This document shows, in pieces, positions 11,527 to 24,178 of a stretch of 64,000 nucleotides of DNA; position 1 is the first letter of the stretch, and each line of letters begins with the position of its first letter. This DNA is from Iris pallida (Eukaryota > Streptophyta > Magnoliopsida > Asparagales > Iridaceae). The notes under the pieces were generated by a model, which was not told the origin of the DNA, did no database searches, and saw only the letters and a program-made list of their open reading frames with translations. The translations under genes and the position numbers were made by a program. Where the stretch lies: the NCBI GenBank assembly GCA_029216955.1, contig JANAVB010004000.1:1819025-1883024 (forward strand), read 5' to 3'.

Positions 11527-14500
11527 TGTAATGCCCGTAGTTCGTATTGCGTATTTTGGAATATGTGTACGTATTTCGTCTCGTATTGCATGTCTCCTTG
11601 CTTGGTTATGGTTCATCTTGGTTCGGTTCGGCTTGATTTGGTTAGGCTTGGTTCGGTTTTTCTTGAATTTATGTGAACCAAACCACTCCCACCTACCACC
11701 ACCTTCATTAAATATCCCACCAAACATTTCTCTCTGCTCATTAACCCTTTTTCTTTCCCACCATTACTTCTCTACCAACCTGAGAGAGTGGAGAGCTTAG
11801 ACAAGTGCATCTTACTTCATGGAGGAATCCCACTTTTATTGTTTTATTATCTTCCTCATGTGTTTCTAACCCACTTTAGTACTTAGCATTTTTCATTTCT
11901 GTGGTTAAATTCTTGTAGATCTAGTTTTTGTGGTATTTTTACTTTTCAGGAGTTTTGATCTATCAAACCTGCATAATCTTGTTATTTGATGGTTCCATGT
12001 TGCAGAGAATTTCATTTTGACCAAATTTGACTGCTAGATTTTGCTGAGCCGCATGAGCATTTTTAGCTTGGCCGCATGGCCAACATTTGGGTACTTAATG
12101 CATTTAGTATTTTGCTTGAATTGCCAAGCTAGCTGACCACATGAGAATTTGTAAGCTGGCCGCATGGGAATTCTTTAGTGAGCCGCATAAGGAAACAATA
12201 CCAAAGTCAGCAGCATGCAATATTTAATGTATTATATTAATGCAGGCTTATATGTCAAGTTGCTGGCTGCATGCATGGGAACAAAGTTGCTTGTATTATT
12301 TAATTACATGGCCTTATATTAATTACATTTAATGCATTAGCATGGTCTTACAATGTTGTCAGCCGTATATGGCCATCCCAGTCACTGGGCCGCATATGGG
12401 AGCTTAGCTGGCCTTTTATTGTTAGCAAATGCATTTAGCAAAAATGAGCCGCATGGCTTTAATATTGCATGCCCCAGCATTCTTGCTTGCAATTGCAAGC
12501 TTTTAGCCACTAATACTTATTGATGCATGATTAAATAATGCATTAGCCATTAAAGTGAAGCATTTGCATGGCCTTAGAATTAATCCTTGCATGCATTAAA
12601 GTTGCATGCTTTTTAGCAAAGCATTTAGCTCTGCATGCATTAATACCTTGCATATTTTAGCATTTGTATGCATTAAGCCATGCATTAACGTTGCATGCCT
12701 TTTTTAGCATTAGCATTTTAGCTTTGTAAGCTAACACTAGTTGGCCGTATGACCTACAAAGGAGGCCGCATGGCTCAAGCTTGCATGCTTGGCCGCATAA
12801 TGCTCCCCCTTCCATTTCATTACTTGGCCTCATGGCCAAGTATACTTGGCCGAATGGCCTTATTTAATATATTTAATGGTTGGCCGCATGAGTAATATTC
12901 CTATCCTGGCCGCATGTAATTTATGGTTGGCCGCATATAGTTGGCTTCTATTCATTAATTTATTGTTTTGGCCATTAATTAGCTGCCTTGGCCATTCAAT
13001 CTATGTGAGCCTCATAGGGAATATATGCTGGCCGCATATGGTAATATTTGTGACCACATGGCCTTTAGCTGATTGGTAGCCGCATGCATTTCCATGGCCA
13101 TTAATATTATTTGTGTGGCCGTATATGGCACAATGGCAGCATTTATGGGCTGGTTGCATGGCATACTTGCATTAATTGCGAGTTCCACTATCTTTTGTCT
13201 TATTTGTCTTTGTAATTATATTATTATGATAAAATAATGTGTGATTCTAAATTACTTCCCTAAACTCGAATTGTTAGTGTAATGATTGATAGTGACTTGC
13301 TGGCCGCATATGGCCTATTATTTGCTGGCCGTATATGGCCTAATTTTTCTGAGCCGCATGAGTCCACGTCCTTGCCCGACTAATATTTAATTACCACTTG
13401 TATGCTTGTGCCATTAATGTGTTCCCTGACACGATGGTGATCCGTTGTGGTACACTTTTGACAATTGACATGACTTGATAGTGGCCCGATGTGGCGCACT
13501 CCTGACAAATAAATTTGACATGATAAACCTGACATGATATATATCGAAGGCTGTTGCGACGGCTAGCTTGACATGACAAGATTTAATGACCTGGACACCG
13601 TGGACGATTGTGCTTGTACAAATGAACCCGTCTTGTCTTGCATCATATCTAGGATAGGGACCCCTGAGTACCACAGTCAGGGGTACCTACGGTAAATTGA
13701 CTAAGGCTAGTAACTAGAATAATCCAGTAGTCATGAAGAGATTTCCCAGCTACAGGCAATCCCGTTATCTGGGCGTCCCACTTGGGATCTGTAGCCTGTC
13801 GACAAGTAGGGCACATTTTCAGCACACTGTCATGTGTCGCACCCTTATTGTACTAATATTCGACCTGGATAACCTGGATGGTCTGCAGGGATTGTGGCTG
13901 TGGAATAATCTCACTGCATCTTACTAGTAACTAGGCCTGTGATAACCCTAGTTAGTTAAAGTATCAGCCGTACCCATTGCTTGGCCGTGATTGTTGAATG
14001 AGGAATAACATGTCTAGTCTTGTCTTGATCCTGCACAAGGTTGTTACATGACCAGATTTCTTATATTATCTTGCCGATAAATGGTGGGAGAAACCAAGTT
14101 CCGTTCAGATGAAGGGTTACAACCCCGGTCCTTGTTTGGTTTACGGGTTGTAACCTGGTTATCTGAATAGTCCCGTGGTTATCTCATCGTATATCACCTG
14201 TCATGCTTTTCCTTAAATTACTGTCCTTATTATGTAATTATATTCTTGTGCTAATTGTTGGTTTTAGTTCCTAAGTGAAGCCTCCTTTGTGGCACTTGCT
14301 CTTTCTGGGTCTGACCCAGCTGGTTTTGTATGGCCAGATACTGGAGCAGCTCCCAAGGATCTACCGACTTTCCAGCCAGATGGTGACCACTAGACGGAAT
14401 CCTGGCAACGAGTGGGTTTATTTTGGCTCTCCCACTCTATTGTAAAATTATTCTTTTGAGGCATTTAGCCGCCGAGCAAGTGTTAGCTCGTGTATATTTT

Positions 14501-14848
14501 ACTTACTGTCTGCCTACGGGCTGTAACATGATTGGCAACCTAGGGTTGATCATGTATGACTAAAACTTGCTAGTCCTCACATTTTGTAATGACTAGCTTT
14601 ATGATCAGCTGGATATGTAAAGTTTGGAACGCCTTACTATTGTATACTTGGTGATCTTATATCTTGTAACATTTAATTGCTTGCTTGTGATTGAGACACT
14701 AGGCTTGTTCTTGACCATAAGAGACTGATGGCTTGTAGATAAACTGTCTAGACAGCCGTGACCGTATAGTAGAGTGGATCCCATTTCATTATACGTAGCT
14801 GGCTATGTCTGCCCCCGCTCCCCAGTGTTCTGGTTCTGGGGCGTGACA
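11527..14848 (+). mobile_element. Solo LTR, Tekay-like family, TSD AGAGC
   Basis: Starts TGTAATGCCCG and ends CTGGTTCTGGGGCGTGACA, like the LTRs of the complete element at 29679-40259. The 5-bp duplication AGAGC is at 11522-11526 and 14849-14853. It is 3.3 kb long and more diverged than the other copies. The layout is the same: promoter/leader, GCCGCATG array, then a conserved 3' half with GGGTTACAACCCCGGTCC. No internal region remains, so it formed by LTR-LTR recombination. Confidence 0.9.
12045..13350 (+). repeat. GCCGCATG motif array in the solo LTR
   Basis: About 20-25 copies of (G)CCGCAT(G/A), mostly in the same orientation, scattered through AT-rich sequence. Spacing is less regular than in the younger LTRs and there are many decayed copies (GCCGTATG, GACCACATG). 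Confidence 0.8.
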
Positions 14849-14853
14849 AGAGC

Positions 14854-15561
14854 GAACCAAGTGCACTATGGTTGATCAGACCATAATGCATTTATTCTAA
14901 TTAGATAATATGCTTGTGGGCGTCCGCAGTATACATATGTCCTGAACAAGCTCGATAAAGAATAAGCTTGCAAAACTAGGCTATAAATAGCATCATCTTT
15001 CATGGTAGTTCAAAGTACAAGTACGGAAGATAATGATGAAAGCAGTTATAAATTGTTCAAGGTTTTTCAAGAATCTAAGTCTTGTCCGGTGTTCCTGCTT
15101 ATACAGTCGTCCTACTGTCTCTTGTATTAGGCATTGGTTGACTAATGGAGTATGGGCTACAAACTCTCTATATTCTAGGTAATCATACTAGCATATATTC
15201 AGTGTTACTCAGTTATACTTCATTAATGTTTTATAAGAATACGTGGTGATAGACCGTGAGGCTTACTACCCAACTTATAAAAGTTAACTAAATAGAGTGC
15301 TTGAGAAATATAATATGTGTAACTAGTATGAGTCATCTTCCTAACCTTTCTATCAAGTACGAGGGAAAAAGTTAAGATTTATGGTAGAAAATAAATCAAG
15401 CAGAAGGAAGTCAAGGTAGTCGGACGAGAGTTCAAAATTTGAATCAAGGGAGGAAGTCAAGCTTGTGGATGAGATTCCTGGATTCTAATCCTATATGCAG
15501 GCTCACATTGGTATAGTAACGTAATCGAAGTGATAAACTCGACCTGTATGGGCCACCACAA
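14854..15561 (-). other. Internal non-coding region of the inner element, between two solo LTRs
   Basis: No gene seen. The word CTACCCAACTTATAAAAG at about 15269 repeats the one beside the left LTR at 8310. Confidence 0.45.
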
Positions 15562-15566
15562 AAATA

Positions 15567-16860
15567 TGTAACGCCCCAGTCCCAAAATACTTAGGGCTAA
15601 GTACGTCATCATGCCAGTTGTACACCTACGAAGTATACTCCAATATATGGAAACCTCGTATATATACATAAGCTGTGAAATGCAGTAAATCACGATAACT
15701 AAATCTCATCCACAAAATCAAAAGAATAATGATATAAATCAACTTAAAAATTTGTCATTGTACATGTAGTTGGATGGAGACAAATCTACTACCAACTATT
15801 TAAATGAGATAAAATATACATGAATGATCGATAAAATAGCAAGACGAACCAAGAGCAATCATTTTTGAAGGAATGGAGAAGATCACGACCTTGGCTAGAT
15901 CACCTGCGAAACATCGCAAAAGCACACACCTGGAGAACTCACCAAGTCCTCAGAGGGACGTAACAAGATACATAAAGAATATGCCACATAACTGAATATA
16001 TAAATATGTCACCAGCCACAAGTAAAGTAAAATAGTCCCAATCGTAACAAGATCTAATATCTCATCATCGAAACAGTGGACTACCCCTACAACCAAACAA
16101 GGACAAGGGGTAGAACACTATTCCGTGATGCGATATTGTCCCAAGCTACTAATGGAACAGGGGTGATATGACATTGACTAGGGTTCCCTAACCATCTAAT
16201 GTGTTTATGCAGTTAAGAACAAACCTTTCATCGCATGAGCCCTGGCTGTAAATAGGATCTGGTATAGTCCCCACTTGGGCACTAGTGACCTAAGCGCTTG
16301 ACGATCAAAAATGACAGTGGCCAACCTGGGGGGGTCATCATACCCGTATCTCCAATGGAGCTTCCGGGTTACAAGGGAATGTGTAATAGAAGCCCATATA
16401 ATAAGAAAATGTTCTCCCCACCCGATGCATCTATCTAGGTCGCATCCATGATCATGTACCTCTACTAACTGTAAAGTCTCCTAACATGCCTCTATTAGCA
16501 GTTAGACCTAACGCATACGAACGGGTGACCAGCCAACACGCAAGTACCTCTACATGCTACTCATCTCACACATATCTCGTGGTACAACTGTGTCAAGTTT
16601 TATGCAATACACTACAGTTGGTAGCCCCTTAACCCTAGGTCCATATGCAATCAAAGGATAATAAGTAAAGTAAAGCTAATATCACCGAGCAGGTAATAAA
16701 TCAGGAACTGTAATAATGATACAACTAAAAAAATGGAAACAAATGAACATTGATATATAATAATAAAGAATGCAGACTGAATATAAATAGTATAAGTTAT
16801 GGAAATGTATCTTACCTGAGGTTGTGTGCAAAAGACGACAACCAATAGCTCGAACCGTCA
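15567..16860 (-). mobile_element. Probable solo LTR, TSD AAATA
   Basis: The forward strand begins TGTAACGCCCCAGTCCC and ends CTCGAACCGTCA, so both ends are TG...CA. The 5-bp AAATA is at 15562-15566 and 16861-16865. Minus polarity is inferred because GGGGCGTTACA is the usual 3' end of such LTRs. It has no coding region, and no short-motif array was noticed. Confidence 0.65.
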
Positions 16861-16865
16861 AAATA

Positions 16866-17473
16866 GTGAAGCGATGAAAGCCAAATCCCGTATACGTCCT
16901 CGGATGCTAAAATAAATACCACAAATGTGTTTGGAATAAAAGATATACCGAGGAAACGCCTATCCAAAAGTCTAATTCTGGAACAGAGATAAAATCATAA
17001 TTTTGGGTCAAAACGATGTCCGCTGTTGGACCTATTTTGTACCGAAATACGAGCCACAACCTACAGTCTCCAAAGTCGTCAAACTATATGTCTACAGGTC
17101 CGATTTGAGGAGAAGAACTCAACCGTATGTCCAAAGTTGGATTTCGGTGGGCCGTGTACAATTTCGCCCGTTGGATCGGGTCGCGGGCCCGTCAAATAAG
17201 CGTTTCGGTCGACCTTCTCAGAATTGGACCAAACTTGGCATACAGGACCAGAAAAATGATATGGTCCCGTTGGCACAAGTTTCGTCTCGATTTGATGAAT
17301 GTGCACAAAGTAATTGGGAAATTTGTAAATAGGCCGATACGATAAATTTTGACGGATACGCATCAAATTCGTCGCGCACACGCAACCAATTTGAGTTCCG
17401 TCAAAAGCCCACACGTCCGAAAAGTCCATACGCACCTTTTGATGCTTTCGGTTTGCGACCACGTCACCCGGAT
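16866..17473 (-). other. Internal 5' portion of the inner element
   Basis: Would follow the 5' LTR in minus-strand sense. Open frames on both strands here have no recognisable domain. No clear primer-binding site was identified. Confidence 0.35.
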
Positions 17474-18177
17474 TGTCGGAACGGACTCCGTATCGGGATT
17501 TTTCTATGTTCTGAAAACAGATTTTTTTTTGACTAATTCAAACATGTTTTAAAAAGAATAAAGGAATCTAGAAATAAAACTAAAAATAGAGTTTTGATCA
17601 TGTATAGGTTGTCTATAAGTCTGTTTAGGTTGATTTCTAAAATTTGTAATATTCTGGTCACAAATCGACCGCAAACATTGGTGGTTGGGACAGTTTCTAA
17701 CTTCCAGAAATCGAGTTTTTTTCGGTTTTGAAACTCATTTTTCGTCGTGTATATCGTGAATTAAAATAAACTAATTGAAGGAAATCGAACTCGGTTAGGT
17801 TGTCTACGCACCTGCGAAGACGGTTCGCGAAACGACGAACCGTGGAGGAGGTATTATAGCCACAAAGAGGGGGGGTTGTTGCCGCTGTTGCCCTGCTCCT
17901 GTCCGCACCGTGAGCGCGGCTTTGCTGGCGCCGGCCGACGGCCATTCTGTGGGGCGCGCACGTAGGGGAGGGTCGCCAGAGGGTCGCGTGTCGGGGTTCA
18001 GGGTTAGGGTTTAGTTTATGAAAGAGAAAATCTCTCTCTCGCCCGTTCTATATATAGCAAGTACTGCTATATACTTGGGATATAATAAGGGCTTCGGGTT
18101 TGGATGTATACTGTTCCCACAAGGGAACAGTAGCATCTGGCATTTTTCTTTTTTCTTTTTTTCCCATTTATATAGTT

Positions 18178-18220
<43 letters not shown>

Positions 18221-18650
18221 TATGAAAAAAAAATATATATATATATATACACTATGAAAATCCCATTTAAGTTATATAGAACCTAAAATTTCCAAAAATA
18301 TATTTCTAAAAACATTTTATAAATAATGTGTACAATAAACTTATTAGCTACTTTAATGTAGCAATTTACTACTACTAATATTAACAAATTTTCATTTATT
18401 TAATACAAGGTACTTTAAATTTTTAGAAAAACACTATAAAGCTTTAGAATAAAATTTTCTTTAAATAAAAAAAAGAATATATTCTCGAAGTATTTAATAC
18501 GTGAATTGGCCCAATTTATCTATGTAGGTATATAATGTAGCATTACATTTTCTACCAAAATATTAATAAAATCTAATATCCAAAAGTATCATAATAATAA
18601 AAAATAATATGAATAATAAAAAAATACATCTAAATTTTAGGGGGTTTACA
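17474..18650 (-). repeat. 5' LTR of the inner element
   Basis: Forward TGTCGGAACGG...GGGGGTTTACA, 1177 bp, nearly identical to 7188-8307. It contains an expanded (AT)n at 18179-18252 that is shorter in the other copy. It abuts decayed gag of the outer element at 18651 without any spacer. Confidence 0.85.
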
Positions 18651-21600
18651 GACGAACTGCGAAGGGACGTCATGAATCAAAGGTGCCGAACCTACCGCGA
18701 ATCCTACGATGCCACTCGCGATAGTGAGCGTATCTTTGGCCGTATGTCGCAAAGAGCCGTGCATATCGTCCGTAACAACTTCAACAAGCGTCCTAACGAC
18801 GGCCGGGGGACCGGGAGTATCAAAACATCCGAACACATTTGATGACAGGGGCCATGGCAGAAAATACTGTAACAGATGTGGTAGGCGTAGGCACCGGACA
18901 ACCGATTGTGTCACAAGAACTTGCTACAAGTGTGGCGAGGTAGGCCATATAGCTACATATTGTCCGAGAAATGTTCCAAATCAACACAACCCACCAAGGA
19001 ACGTTCCGAATCAGTATAAAGCGCCTACACTACAAGGCACAAATACGGTGCCTGTGAACCCACAGAGTCAACGCCATGGAGCTCAAGGCCAAGTTTATGC
19101 ATTAACTCGGGACGAGGCGTTCGCATCCGATACTGTTGTTACAAGTATATTACTCTACAAAATATACCTGCTCGGGTTCTATTCGATTCGAGTGCAACAC
19201 ATAGTTTTATATCTGCTGATTATGCGAAAGAAAATAAAATAACCATGCAATCACTAGATATGAACATTAGCGTTAGCACTCCATCGGGAGTCGATATGCC
19301 TACGAACTTTATTTGTAGGAATGGCCACATTTGTATCGGGAGAAGAAATCTATCCTTGGAAGACGTCGTACTAGACATCAAAGAGTATGACATAATCCTG
19401 GGCATGGATTGGTTGGGCGCTTGTCATGCAACAATCGAGTGCGTGGAGAAGAAAGTGGTGTTTCGTCTTCCTAGTGAGACAGAGTTCTCATATGCGTGCG
19501 GTACGGTCTCGAAGATGGCCATGGTGTTATCGGCAATTTCGACGAGGCGTATGCTGCGTTTCGGCTGTACGGGATACTTGGCATCAGTTCGAGATACGCG
19601 AAAGGATAATACAAACACAATGCAGACTGATGTTGTGGCAGATCTTCCCGACGTTTTTTCTGATGAGATGCCCGGAATGTCGTTGGATCGAGAAATAGAA
19701 TTTAGCATCGATACCTTCCCAAATACACGGTCGATATCAAAGGCGTCTTACCAAATGGCTCCAGTAGAACTGAAGGAGCTGAAGGTACAATTATAAGAGT
19801 TACTAGACCACAGATTTATTCGCCCTAGCGTCTCTCCATGGGGAGCCCCTGTACTGTTCGTGAAAAAGAAGAATGGATCGATGCGGCTATGCATCGACTA
19901 TCGCGAACTCAACAAGGCGACCGTGCGGAACAAGTATTCCTTGCCACGAATCGATGACTTATTTGACCAACTGCAAGGTACGTCAATATTTTTAAAAATT
20001 GATCTTTGTTCAGGCTATTATCAGTTGAAGAACGAGTCCGATGACATATCGATGTCTACCTTCCGCACTCGATATGGTCATTATGAATTCCAAGTCATTT
20101 CGTTGGGTTTGACGAATACCCCAACCGCGTTCATGGATCTGATGAATCGAGTCTTCCGACCCTAAATCGATAAATTTGTAGTCGTGTCATCGACGATATC
20201 CTTATCTACTCGAAGAATCGAGAAGAGCACGCAGAGTACTTGAAGACGGTATTGCAGACTCTGTATGAAAATAAATTATACGCTAAATGGAGTAAATGCG
20301 AGTTCTGGATGAGTAGTATGACGTTCCTCAGACATGTAATCTCTGCCGAAGGCGTCGCGGTGGACCCAAAGAAGATTGAAGCGATGGTAGATTGGAAATG
20401 ACCTACCTCGGCTAGCGACATTCGGAGTTTCTGGGCTTAGCAGGCTACTATCGAAGATTCGTGCGAAGCTTTTCAAAACTAGTGTTGTCTCTAACTCGCC
20501 TCACCCAGAAGGGAGTCGTATTTGAATGGAGTGACGACTGTGAATCCAGCTTTCAAGAGTTGAAGCAACGGCTCATCTCTGCTCCAATCCTTGCACTTTC
20601 AGATGGTCCAGAAGGCTTTCAGATATTCAGCGATGCATCAGGAACTGGCCTCGGGTGCGTACTCATGCAGAAAGATAAAATCATATCCTAAGCTTTACGG
20701 CAGTTGAAACAACACGAGAAAAACTATCCGACGTATGACCTAGAATTGGCGACGATCGTGTTTACATTAAAACTCTAGCGGCACTACCTCTAAGGTGTGG
20801 CTTACAGAATCTACACAGATCATAAAAGCCTAAAATACTTGTTTACGCAACGAGAACTCAACTTACGGCAGCAACGTTGGCTCGAACTCATAAAATATTA
20901 CGAGCTAACGATCGAGTATACGGCAAGGGAAATGTAGTAGCCGACGCGCTAAGTAGAATGTTTATGGGATCACTGGCCCTAAATAATGAGATACGACGAG
21001 ACCTTGAAGCGATGGGTATCGAACTTAGAATGGAGTATCGACACCTGCACCTAGCTCAGTTGAAGCTAGGGTCGAGCCTGCTTAGAAAGATAAAGACCAC
21101 CCAGAAAGACGATTCATTCCTGAAGAAGATGTACGAGATAATTTCAACAGAAAGGGCGACTGACTTTGCGAAAGACGAAGACGGAATAATACGACTAAAG
21201 GAAGGCTCTGTATTCCTGAAACTGCTGAACTCAGAAAAGAAATTCTGACAGAGGCATATTATGTGAAGTACTCGTTACATCCTGGAAGCACCAAGATGTA
21301 CAAGAACTTGTGTACAAACTTTTGATGGCATGGAATGAAGATAGATGTAGCTACTTTTGTGTCGCAGTGCATGGTCAACAAGTAAAGACAGAACACCAAA
21401 GGCCAAGCGGGGAGCTGCAGAACCTCGCCATTCTTGAGTGAAAGTGGGACAACATCTCGATGGATTTTATTATAGGATTTTCGAAGACGCCGTGGGGGAA
21501 TGATGCGATTTGGGTCTTTATTGATAGATTGACCAAGTCGGCTCACTTTATCGCAATTAAAGTAGGATGGAGCGTCAATCGGTTAGCGTAAATCTATATC

Positions 21601-21972
21601 GACAAGATTGTTCGACTGTACGGGGTACCGGCCACAATAATTCTAGATAGAGACGGGCGATTCCTTTCGCATTTCTGGATGAGCCTACAAGCGACGATGG
21701 GGACCAAACTAAATTTTAGTTTTGCATACCACCCCCAGACAGACGGTCAGACCGAGAGGGTGAATCAAATCTTAGAGGATATGTTACGTCCGTGTGCGAT
21801 CGATCTAAAGACTAGTTGGGATATGCATTTGCCGATTACGGAGTTTGCCTATAACAACAGTTATTAGTCGAGCATTCAGATGGCTCCATATGAAGCGCTC
21901 TACGGAAGGAAGTGTCGTTCTCCAATATGCTGGGACGAAGTCGGATAGCGACAAGTGCTCGGACCAAACTCG
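18651..21972 (+). pseudogene. Decayed gag-pol of the outer Ty3 element
   Basis: Order: gag C-terminus; two CCHC knuckles (CNRCGRRRHRTTDC and CYKCGEVGHIATYC, about 18870-18965); protease, reached by a frameshift near 19155, whose active site reads FDSSATHSF instead of DSG; RT ([20 protein letters not shown], 19890-19945); RNase H ([16 protein letters not shown]); and integrase (HPQTDGQTERVNQILEDML, 21730-21790; YGRKCRSP). Stops include those at 19794 and 20163. The RT catalytic region is frameshifted near 20185, with more stops at about 20400, 20690 and 20779. The gag N-terminus and the integrase C-terminus are absent. The element cannot encode any of its enzymes. Confidence 0.9.
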
Positions 21973-23202
21973 GGAAAAATGTATCGATTTAGAGTAATCT
22001 ACTCTGAAAATATAAGTTTCCACCAAAACGAAAGAGTTTAAGGTTCTAGTAAAAAGATAGACTATTTTACGTGCTGTAAAATAATATAAAACGTCGATTA
22101 TGGCTTATGATGCCTCGGGCAATTTGGTGCCTACGGTACGCTAAATCGAAAGTACGACTTTGGGAAAAATGAATCGTTGCATGAGTTGGAAGAAATGATA
22201 ATATCATTTAATACTGGTCGTGCTATACAAATCTATTTGCATATATTAAACTGTTCACGCATTGGCATGATCATGGACAGCTTGTGCACAAGTTTGATTT
22301 TCCTCGAATCGGTATCCGGGGCATCGGTATCGAATCGACCTAGGGGGAATGAATAATCTTGCTTCGGTGCTGATGCATTACGGGACCGTCAGTCAGGCTT
22401 GCAACCTGGACTGGACGGGCTGAAATGCTGTTGAGATAGTCCCAAGTGGTGTGTAACACCGGTAACTGTACATATAAGATAGTAGCATGCTCACATATTG
22501 TCTTATGCATGTAGTAAATATTATCTCTATTTTTTATGCAGGGATGAGAACGGCCGTGGTAAGAACTGTGATAAATCGTTATATTCATTTTTTGCTTTAC
22601 TACTTCAAAGATGGCTGTCGATATGAACTGAATTCATTTAGTTCTAAATAGAAAGAAAACTCCAAAGCATGCCTACCTTAACAATCAGAGTCGGTTTAGA
22701 CGAGTGGGTTCGTCTCATCCACTTAGCAAGTGTGCTAACCCCCTCCCCAACTCCTAAGGTGCTGCGAGAGCTCTAAACTGAAGCTGAAGTACGGAGAGGC
22801 ATTTTGAAGCTCTACCTATTCTGAAGTATTTTGAAGCCAATTCATCGAAGACTTATGTATAAAGGGGCGAATATAAGGAACGACAAGTATTAGTTCAGGC
22901 AGCTTGTTGAGTATATTTTTTGTTTCAATCAATGTAGCCGCAACGGCATCCAATATAATTATGACTTGTACTTCGTTGGAAGCTATGAATGAAAAACATA
23001 TTTCTATCTTCCTAAATTGCGTCTGAAATTCTGATGTGATTTGTGAAGTTTCTACTTGGTGTTTCAATATAATGGTCAAAAGTAACTTTCTTGCCATGTA
23101 CGAGTGCAATTCCAAACTCGTACGGCAACACGCCTTAGCGAGGACGATCGATTCGGCATAATACTACCGGGGACGAATGGTTTGTCGACTCAGGGCGTGA
23201 CA
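21973..23202 (+). repeat. 3' LTR (5'-truncated) of the outer Ty3 element
   Basis: 21973-22480 matches 6679-7187. The remaining 720 bp, ending GACTCAGGGCGTGACA, have no counterpart at the left end because that part of the 5' LTR was deleted. Pol joins the LTR interior directly at 21972/21973. Confidence 0.8.
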
Positions 23203-23221
23203 TTACCCAAGTGCTTATTAC

Positions 23222-24170
23222 CGTAGGCGGCTCTAGGGGGTGGCGGACTAGGCAGCTGCCTAGGGCCTCCTCTCACAAGAGTGCCCCCATTTTATTTTTG
23301 AAGCAGCAATTTTTTTGACCCATTAAAAAATTATGGGCCTGGGGATGTCCATGACTGCATGGAGAATAATAAAAAACCTATAAAAAATAAATTGTCACCA
23401 TATTTCTAACTCGTCTCTTCATCTCCTCTCTGACACAAAAAATCTGGAGAAAAATAAAATAAAATGCTCTCTCCCTTTCCACTTAGTATTTGCTAAGCTA
23501 ATATTATCTCTCTCTCAATTTCTTATAACATCTTCTTCTTCTTCTTTGCTTCTTTCCGGCGACCAAACCTGAAGCAATTTTACGAGTCACGACAAGGAGT
23601 ATGATCCTTGTTTGAGTGTGGTTGACCCTTTTTTGTGCCTACTCTTATTTTTATGGTTATTTTTTATTTGGTGAGAAAGAGAGAGAGAGAGTCAGCAATA
23701 GTGGGGGCTAGAGAACTTGCCTGGTCCTTGAGTGATGTTATTATTGGTATTTTTTTAATTTTTTATCCATGTATACGAATAATTTCATGATTCATTACAT
23801 CCAAAAATTTTGTGTATGATTTCTGATTCCATCTTCTATAATGTTTCATCCATATTTATCTTCATTATTGTAATGGAAAACTTTAGGACCCCTAACATAA
23901 TATTTGTCATCTTTTACTACTTTGCATATAAAGTTTTTTTAATCCATATTCTACCATCCAGTTGTTTATAGTATAATCTGAATTCATCCAAAAACTTTGT
24001 TATAAATTTAGAACTTGGAGTTGCTTAGTACTAATTATATTGTACTTTGGATTTGTTGAGTTTTCTATTATAAAAATTATATAAAGAGATGAGGGCCTCA
24101 TTTTTATAACTTGTCTAGGTCTCATTTTTGGAACTTGTCCAGGGCCTCCAAAATGCTGGAGCAGGCCCTG
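23222..24170. mobile_element. hAT-like non-autonomous DNA transposon, 949 bp
   Basis: The left end CGTAGGCGGCTCTAGG and the inverted right end CAGGGCCTGCTCCAGC form imperfect terminal inverted repeats of the hAT type seen in plants. GGGCCTCC words recur near both ends. Flanks CTTATTAC (23214-23221) and CTTTTTAC (24171-24178) match at 7 of 8 bases, fitting the 8-bp hAT target duplication. No transposase is seen inside. Confidence 0.7.
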
Positions 24171-24178
24171 CTTTTTAC

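Larger units (their letters stand above)
7188..18650 (-). mobile_element. Non-autonomous-looking LTR element, reverse orientation, inside the outer Ty3
   Basis: Two direct ~1.15-kb LTR copies (7188-8307 and 17474-18650) bracket about 9.2 kb, of which about 4.6 kb is two later solo-LTR insertions. Polarity is minus: next to the left LTR the minus strand reads GAGGACGAAATTTTTATAAG then GTTGGGTAGGA and TGTAAACC, the usual 3' end/polypurine tract arrangement of chromovirus-type Ty3 elements (compare 37365-37397). No gag or pol could be found on either strand of the internal region. The element is therefore either non-autonomous or decayed beyond recognition. Confidence 0.7.
6087..23202 (+). mobile_element. 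Old Ty3 LTR retrotransposon (outer element of a nest), TSD TTACC
   Basis: The outer limits are TGTAATGCCCCGC at 6087 and GGGCGTGACA ending at 23202. The 5-bp target duplication TTACC lies on both sides (6082-6086 and 23203-23207). The plus-strand order is 5' LTR remnant, a reverse-oriented inserted element, decayed gag-pol, then 3' LTR remnant. A homologous LTR segment (6679-7187 and 21973-22480) is directly repeated at the two ends. Two deletions are needed: one removing the rest of the 5' LTR and the start of gag, one removing the end of pol and the first ~590 bp of the 3' LTR. The original LTR would have been about 1.8 kb. Confidence 0.85.

Noticed and set aside
14849..14860. Primer-binding-site remnant AGAGCGAACC after the solo LTR
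   Set aside because: It looks like part of a known Ty3 PBS, but AGAGC is also present directly left of the LTR and the leading TGGTATC is absent, so a target duplication explains it better.
17003..17462. Overlapping ~110-127 codon frames on both strands
   Set aside because: No recognisable domain, located in the internal/leader region of a non-coding LTR element, equal openness on both strands.
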